This document shows positions 58,943 through 64,000 of a stretch of 64,000 bases of DNA, in pieces. Below the pieces are notes generated by a model. The model saw only the letters and a program-made list of their open reading frames with translations. It was not told the origin of the DNA and did no database searches. The stretch comes from Treponema sp. (GTDB taxonomy: Bacteria; Spirochaetota; Spirochaetia; Treponematales; Treponemataceae). Location: assembly GCA_022510925.1 (NCBI GenBank), contig JAFLSO010000002.1:62001-126000 (forward strand). Reading direction: 5' to 3'. Each line of letters opens with the position of its first letter. Position 1 is the first letter of the stretch. A program made the translations under genes and the position numbers.

Positions 58943-60928
58943 ATGCCCTACACATGCAGAAAAAAGTGCTTTTTTCCCCTCATGTGCTTTGTTTTTGCGT
59001 TATCCCGGCCTCCTGCGGAGCAGAAAATAGTGAGCAGGCAGGAAAGCGCGGCCGTAGCGAAAAGTCTGGGCGCCATGGGATACAGCACGGAGCTTCAGCC
59101 CCTTGTGGTGGCTGACGGGCAGCATTTTCCACAGAACATACTGGTTACATTTTCGGCATACACGGAAAATTCCGTTAAGGAATATTCCACGCAGGACACG
59201 GTCATTCTGGCGTTCACGCAGGATTTCGCGTTCGCTCACGAGGACGCCGTGAGGGACATCCTCAGGGAGCTGTCGGCCAGGGAATTCCCCTGCACGGTGC
59301 AGGTGCTTTTTTCCGCCAACGACTCCAACATAAGGTTCCTTAAGGAGCGCGCGCCCCCGTCTCTTAGCGGAACGGACGTGTTCGTGCAGAACATAATGCA
59401 GACGGAGAGCATCCGCGCGATTGTACTTGACGACGAGGATAATTTCACAGAGAGAAACAAGTCCGCGCGCACAAGGCATATAACGGCGGGCGCAAGGAGC
59501 GGCGCATCCCCCGCATGGCTCGTGAGGGCCGTAAGGAGCTCGTTCTCAAAGAATTCGCTGGACGCGGAGCTTCCGCGCTCGTTCGGCTACCTGTACGAGA
59601 AAGGAATTTATCCGGGAAGCAGAAGGCTGGACGCGTTCCTCTCGCAGGAGATACAGGCGGCGGGCGTATCCATCTCAGGCACCGCGGAGGACGTAAGGTC
59701 CGTGTGCGACCTGGCGGAGAGCGTCGCATCCCGGCGAGCGTCCTACTGGGACCGGCACTACTCTTTCCTTGCCGTAGGCAGGGACGGAATATGGACGGGC
59801 GAGGCATTCTACGCGGTCCTTTACATTATTTTCGTGCTCTTCACTCTGGGCGCCCTGAACTTCTACCCCGTCCTGCGCCATAAAAGGTACCTGGCGGTGC
59901 AGAAAGATTTCCGGCGCTCGTTTTTCGTGATTCCATCCGTGATTCTGGCATCCGCGGCCCTTCTTCAGATCGGGCAGTCGGCATTCAGGGGGCTTCTGGG
60001 AGTTCCAGCGCTTTTCATTGCGTGCAAATGCCTCTTGCCCGTCTTCCTGATAATGGCCGCCATGGAGGTACAGGTGAGGATGCAGTTCAGGGTATCGTCA
60101 CTGGCCATGGGACAGCAGATGATTCTGATGTCCAGCATAAACCTGTACTTTTTCTGCGTGGTGGACATATCGCTCATTTTTATTTTTTTCGCGGAATACC
60201 TTATGGCCGTTATGCTAAGGAAAACCGGGAGCCCTGTCCTTAATCTCCTGGGATTCTTCATGCTGTTCATACCGTTCATACCGTTTACTGCCAGCCTTCT
60301 GCGCTATGCGGACCAGAGCGCGCTCGCCCAGTTGTTCTACGGGAATTTCATGTCCAACCTGCTTCTGTCCTGCGTGCTGTTCGTGTTCTTCATACAGTGG
60401 CAGAAGACATGCATGGCATTCACACTGGCATCGCGCGGAAAGTCGTTCGCGGTGATTCTGGGAGCCGGGACCGCCGCCTGCATAATCGCCCTTTACACGC
60501 TTTTCTCGGTAAGCCAGCTGTCCGCGGGCACGGTCAGGGAAAATGACGTGCTTGATTACTCGGCGCTTGTGGCAGAAAGCGATGACGACGACGCTTTTCA
60601 AATCACAGGCTCGCGCTCCGAATTCCTGGACCTTAGCACTCACAGAATAACGCTCTCCTCTCCTAACAACGTGGCGCGCTACTCCCTGCGGCTCGAATGC
60701 GAGGACAATGCCATCCCGCTCTATGAGAGCAATTACGAGTACTCGTTCTCGAATTCCGTGGCGCTCTTCACCATACCGGATTTTCCGAGCGGTGACCTGG
60801 AGGTGATTTTCTCCACGGACGCGCGTGACTGCGTTCTCTACGCCGACTGCTGGACTTTCAGCGGTGAGGTCCCGTTCTATCATTCAAGGAAAGTGCTGCG
60901 CCTTGAGAGCGCCGGGGATAAATCATGA
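58943..60928 (+). CDS. unknown large membrane protein
   Basis: 661 residues. A possible signal helix (about 10-22), a large outer N-terminal domain (about 30-285), about seven membrane helices between 290 and 530, and an outer C-terminal beta domain (about 540-661). Not recognised. It overlaps dinB as ATGA, an order also expected in treponemes. Confidence 0.75.
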   Translation: MPYTCRKKCFFPLMCFVFALSRPPAEQKIVSRQESAAVAKSLGAMGYSTELQPLVVADGQHFPQNILVTFSAYTENSVKEYSTQDTVILAFTQDFAFAHEDAVRDILRELSAREFPCTVQVLFSANDSNIRFLKERAPPSLSGTDVFVQNIMQTESIRAIVLDDEDNFTERNKSARTRHITAGARSGASPAWLVRAVRSSFSKNSLDAELPRSFGYLYEKGIYPGSRRLDAFLSQEIQAAGVSISGTAEDVRSVCDLAESVASRRASYWDRHYSFLAVGRDGIWTGEAFYAVLYIIFVLFTLGALNFYPVLRHKRYLAVQKDFRRSFFVIPSVILASAALLQIGQSAFRGLLGVPALFIACKCLLPVFLIMAAMEVQVRMQFRVSSLAMGQQMILMSSINLYFFCVVDISLIFIFFAEYLMAVMLRKTGSPVLNLLGFFMLFIPFIPFTASLLRYADQSALAQLFYGNFMSNLLLSCVLFVFFIQWQKTCMAFTLASRGKSFAVILGAGTAACIIALYTLFSVSQLSAGTVRENDVLDYSALVAESDDDDAFQITGSRSEFLDLSTHRITLSSPNNVARYSLRLECEDNAIPLYESNYEYSFSNSVALFTIPDFPSGDLEVIFSTDARDCVLYADCWTFSGEVPFYHSRKVLRLESAGDKS

Positions 60929-62094
60929 TGCAGAAGGTGTACTTTCATGTGGACCTGGACGCGTTCTTCTCGTCAGTGGAGCAGCTTGACCATCCCGAGT
61001 ACAGGGGGAAGCCCGTGATAGTGGGCGGGATTCCGGGGGACAGGAGGTCCGTGGTGTCCACGGCATCATACGAGGCCAGGGAATACGGCGTGCATTCCGC
61101 CATGCCGCTGTCGCAGGCGGAGAGGCTGTGCCCCAACGGAATATACGTGCGCCCTGACATGAGGCGCTATCAGGAGATGTCGCAGAAAGTCATGGGCATT
61201 CTCGGGGATTTCTCACCCACCGTGCTGCAGATGAGCGTGGACGAGGCGTTCATAGACATGACGGGCACCGAGAGGCTTTTCGGGAAGGCTGAGAACTCTG
61301 CAATGGCGCTGAAGAGACGCGTGGCGGAGGAGACGAGCCTTACCGTGAGCGTGGGCGTATCGCGCAGCATGTACGTGGCTAAAATCGCCTCAGGCTACAG
61401 AAAGCCTGACGGCCTTACGGTGGTGCCCGCTGGAAGCGAGGAGGAATTCATGCTGGGACTTCCTCTGGAGAAATTATGGGGCGTGGGGAAGAAAACCCAG
61501 GAGCACTTAAGAGGCGCGGGACTGACCAGCATAAAAAGCATCCGCTCAAAATCAGAGCCGCTCCTGCAGAGCATGTTCGGGAAAGCGACAGGCTCGTACA
61601 TCTACAATGCTGTGCGCGGAAACATGGACATGGACTTCGGGGCAGAGGCAAAGAATCACTCCATAAGCGCGGAGACCACATACGATTTTGATCTTACGGA
61701 CCGCTACGCCATAGAGACCGCCATCATGGAGCTGAGCGAGAACGTCATGTACCGCATGCACCGCGAGAACGTAAGGAGCAGGACCGCGGCGCTGAAAATC
61801 CGCTATGAGGATTTCACAACGGTCTCTGTGCAGGAGACGTCGGAGAGTGCGGTCCTAAGCGCGGACGACCTTTTCGCAAGATGCGCAAGGCTCTTCAGAA
61901 AAAAATGGGACGGAAAGACGGGCATAAGGCTTCTGGGCGTGGCGCTTGAGAAAGTGGAGCCCAGGAACGCGCCGGTGCAGGGCGACCTGTTTGACCTCAT
62001 GGACCAGAAAAAAGCGCGCGTGGAGGAGGCCGTATTCAGCATGGAGGACAAGAACCCCGGGCTTAAGGTGAAGCGGGCCAGGACACTGCTTTAG
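60925..62094 (+). CDS. dinB: DNA polymerase IV
   Basis: 389 residues of the Y family. DLDAFFSSVEQ and SVDEAFIDM hold the metal-binding acids; the finger, thumb and little-finger domains follow. It bypasses damaged bases with low fidelity. The C-terminus lacks a clear beta-clamp motif; GDLFDL (about 353) may serve. Confidence 0.95.
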   Translation: MMQKVYFHVDLDAFFSSVEQLDHPEYRGKPVIVGGIPGDRRSVVSTASYEAREYGVHSAMPLSQAERLCPNGIYVRPDMRRYQEMSQKVMGILGDFSPTVLQMSVDEAFIDMTGTERLFGKAENSAMALKRRVAEETSLTVSVGVSRSMYVAKIASGYRKPDGLTVVPAGSEEEFMLGLPLEKLWGVGKKTQEHLRGAGLTSIKSIRSKSEPLLQSMFGKATGSYIYNAVRGNMDMDFGAEAKNHSISAETTYDFDLTDRYAIETAIMELSENVMYRMHRENVRSRTAALKIRYEDFTTVSVQETSESAVLSADDLFARCARLFRKKWDGKTGIRLLGVALEKVEPRNAPVQGDLFDLMDQKKARVEEAVFSMEDKNPGLKVKRARTLL

Positions 62095-62115
62095 CGCCGC
62101 CTCATACAGCTCCCG

Positions 62116-64000
62116 CTACTGGAGCGGCGCGAAGTATCCGGTCTCGTCACGCCCCGAGCGGTTCAGAAGATAAGTCTCCACCTCCACAGGAAGATACTTT
62201 CTTCCGTACTCCGTGGTGAGGGCGGAATCGTATCGCAGCTGATAAAGCCCTGACGGCAGGTCTATTATGTCCTGAATCACCGATGAAAGCCCCTCAGGCC
62301 TGTAAACATAGTACGAGCGACCGCGGGTATTCTCTGTTATGTAAGAGACCTCCTGCGCCATTGTGCCACGGGAAAGCATTATGGTGCTGAATGACACGGA
62401 GTTGTTGTTAAGATATGTGGCCAGGTCAGAGAGCCCGTACTGCGCGAACGCGGTCTGCCCTATGGCGCCGTCTGTAAGATAGATTATGCCGCACTTTTTC
62501 TCCGCGTTCACAAGGTCGTTGGCGGCAAGGCGTATGCCCAGGTCCAGCCGCGGAAGGTCCGTGGGCCCGGCCTTAAGGACTGCGGGCGTAAAGTCCTCAA
62601 GCGAGCGCGGATTCCCGGAGAACTCCTTCACAGGAACATCGGACGCGCTTATAATCTGAATCGTGCCCTTTCCCTGCATTGACGCGGCCACCTCACGCAC
62701 GGCGGTGGTCAGCTGCTCGCGGCAGGACTCCATGCTCACGGAGCGGTCTATTATTATAGTTATGTCCGCCACGTCGTTATTGTTGGCGGCGCCCATAAGT
62801 TCCATGTTCGCTACGGGGCGCTTTCCCTCGGTTATGAGGAAATTCTCCTGCCTCAGGCCCACCACCTGCTGTCTCCTGCGGTTCTCGACCCTCACCTCCA
62901 GGATGACGCTGGGGAAATTATCAGCGATGACACGCTCTATGGTCACAAAGAATCCGCCCACAAGCTCGCTCATCTTGGCCATCACATAAATTTCGTTGTT
63001 CTTGAAGTCTGTCACTATGAGATTTCCGTTCACATCCGGAACGGCGCTTGTTATGGCGCCCGGGGCGCTGCCGGTGCGGGCATTCTCGAAAACCGCGCCT
63101 GTCAGAGTGTCCACGGTGACCACACGGTTCATGTCGGCCACCAGAAGATATCCGCCCCACTCCTTCATGCTCTCCGCCCGCGTGAAAGTGCCCTCGTTCA
63201 CAAGCGTGGAGATAAAGTTTCCTGCGCGGTCGAACTCGTACACCGCACCGCGCACGCTGTCCGCCACAAAAACCCTGTCGCGCACCACGGCTATTCCAGT
63301 GGGTGACTCAAGCCCCTTGAAAGAGCCGCTCCTGCCGCCGAAATGAAGCAGACCGTTTCCCTCGCTGTCGAACACTACCACGCGCGCGTTCCCGAAATCA
63401 GTGGTGTAAATGTTACCGTAGCTGTCCTGCGCCAGATACTGCGGTCCCACGAGCTCGCCCTCTCCGCGTCCGCGCCCGCCTATGTAGCGCACGAAAAGGC
63501 CGTTTCCGTCCATTACGCAGAGCCTGTCGCCGGCGCTCTCGCTTATTAGCAGGTTCCCGTCCTTAAGGCGCATTATGTCAAGCGGCCTGTCAAAGCCGTT
63601 CAGGGGGCCGCGCACGCGCTGAACCACCACTCCGTTCACGTCATATCTCAAAAGCTCGTTGGAGCCGTATGCCACAACCCAGATGCTTCCGTCAGTATTG
63701 GACAGCGATGACGTGGGCTGGCTGTATATGAGGGTTTTTCCGTTCATGTACGGATACGAGCCGCTCTCAGTGTAGCGCTGGTTAAATCCGTATGAATCCT
63801 CCGTTATGCGCCTCTCGCCCACAATCTCTATGCGGTTCTGAAGAAGTATTCCGCCGTATCCCGCCTCCGCTGCGAAATTCCACTGCTGCAGCGCGGCGCC
63901 CTCTATGCCCGCCCTGTAGTACGCCTTGCCCAGCCAGTCCAGTATGAGGTTCTCGCCGGGAAGATATGAGAGGGAGCGCTCGAACTCCAGTATGGCCTCG
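62116..64000 (-). CDS. TPR / NHL-propeller / von Willebrand A protein, partial (5' end outside window)
   Basis: The frame is open to the right edge, so the start is outside. In order: TPR-like helices (visible at 63823-64000, with ILDWLGKAYYRAGIEGAA), an NHL-type six-blade propeller (about 63800-62950), and a von Willebrand A domain with the metal site IIIDRSVSMES (DxSxS) near 62750. The end has YQLRYDS. It probably links protein partners outside or at the membrane. A GTG at 63822 could be an internal start but is unlikely, because the TPR part is in frame. Confidence 0.8.
   Translation of the reverse strand, partial: EAILEFERSLSYLPGENLILDWLGKAYYRAGIEGAALQQWNFAAEAGYGGILLQNRIEIVGERRITEDSYGFNQRYTESGSYPYMNGKTLIYSQPTSSLSNTDGSIWVVAYGSNELLRYDVNGVVVQRVRGPLNGFDRPLDIMRLKDGNLLISESAGDRLCVMDGNGLFVRYIGGRGRGEGELVGPQYLAQDSYGNIYTTDFGNARVVVFDSEGNGLLHFGGRSGSFKGLESPTGIAVVRDRVFVADSVRGAVYEFDRAGNFISTLVNEGTFTRAESMKEWGGYLLVADMNRVVTVDTLTGAVFENARTGSAPGAITSAVPDVNGNLIVTDFKNNEIYVMAKMSELVGGFFVTIERVIADNFPSVILEVRVENRRRQQVVGLRQENFLITEGKRPVANMELMGAANNNDVADITIIIDRSVSMESCREQLTTAVREVAASMQGKGTIQIISASDVPVKEFSGNPRSLEDFTPAVLKAGPTDLPRLDLGIRLAANDLVNAEKKCGIIYLTDGAIGQTAFAQYGLSDLATYLNNNSVSFSTIMLSRGTMAQEVSYITENTRGRSYYVYRPEGLSSVIQDIIDLPSGLYQLRYDSALTTEYGRKYLPVEVETYLLNRSGRDETGYFAPLQ

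Overview
The window looks like chromosome from a host-associated spirochaete close to Treponema, with GC content in the high fifties by eye. The evidence is a P83/100-family antigen, a V-type ATPase operon in the spirochaete order (E, DUF2764, A, B, D, I, K), a long motility operon (flbD-motA-motB-fliL-fliM-fliY-fliO-fliP-fliQ-fliR-flhB-flhA-flhF-flhG-fliA), an Rnf-type operon next to a pseudouridine synthase, and rpoZ-miaA and dinB neighbourhoods. Isoleucine is often encoded by ATA and arginine by AGG, which is unusual at this GC content. I see no tRNA, rRNA, CRISPR array, insertion sequence or prophage gene.

Layout. 1-7253 (minus): DUF212 membrane protein, two unknown membrane proteins, rnfC-D-G-E-A-B and the start of a GH57-like gene, tightly packed. 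7299-9245 (plus): pseudouridine synthase and a P-loop/Asp23 fusion. 9255-10352 (minus): poly(A) polymerase-type nucleotidyltransferase, followed by about 500 bp holding a gene remnant and a strong terminator. 10851-11792 (minus): lysophospholipase-like hydrolase. 11841-18370 (plus): RNA m5U methyltransferase, secreted beta-propeller, P83/100 protein, esterase lipoprotein. 18476-25970 (minus): V-ATPase. 26035-27081 (minus): aldose epimerase. 27106-44708 (minus): motility operon and its tail. 44886-47101 (plus): two-component system. 47085-48246 (minus): miaA and rpoZ. 48316-53668 (plus): recO, pyrimidine phosphorylase, recJ, M23 peptidase. 53681-58859 (minus): ligA, trmB and unknown genes. 58943-62094 (plus): large membrane protein and dinB. 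62116-64000 (minus): TPR/NHL/von Willebrand A protein running off the right end.

The most unusual part is the Rnf operon. All its frames are open and its genes overlap as in a working operon, yet nearly every residue class that should carry electrons through the complex is missing: the flavin/NADH loop of RnfC, the SGAT flavin sites of RnfD and RnfG, three of the four membrane cysteines of RnfA/RnfE, and several Fe-S motifs of RnfB. The GH57-like gene behind it also lacks the family's HQP motif and catalytic Glu. The V-ATPase c-subunit carries the residues of a sodium site, so a sodium-coupled ATPase could supply the gradient that Rnf normally makes.

Two other points stand out. Many promoters sit so close to the start codon that the mRNA should be leaderless. 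The fliO start holds a six-G tract that would be in frame only with seven.
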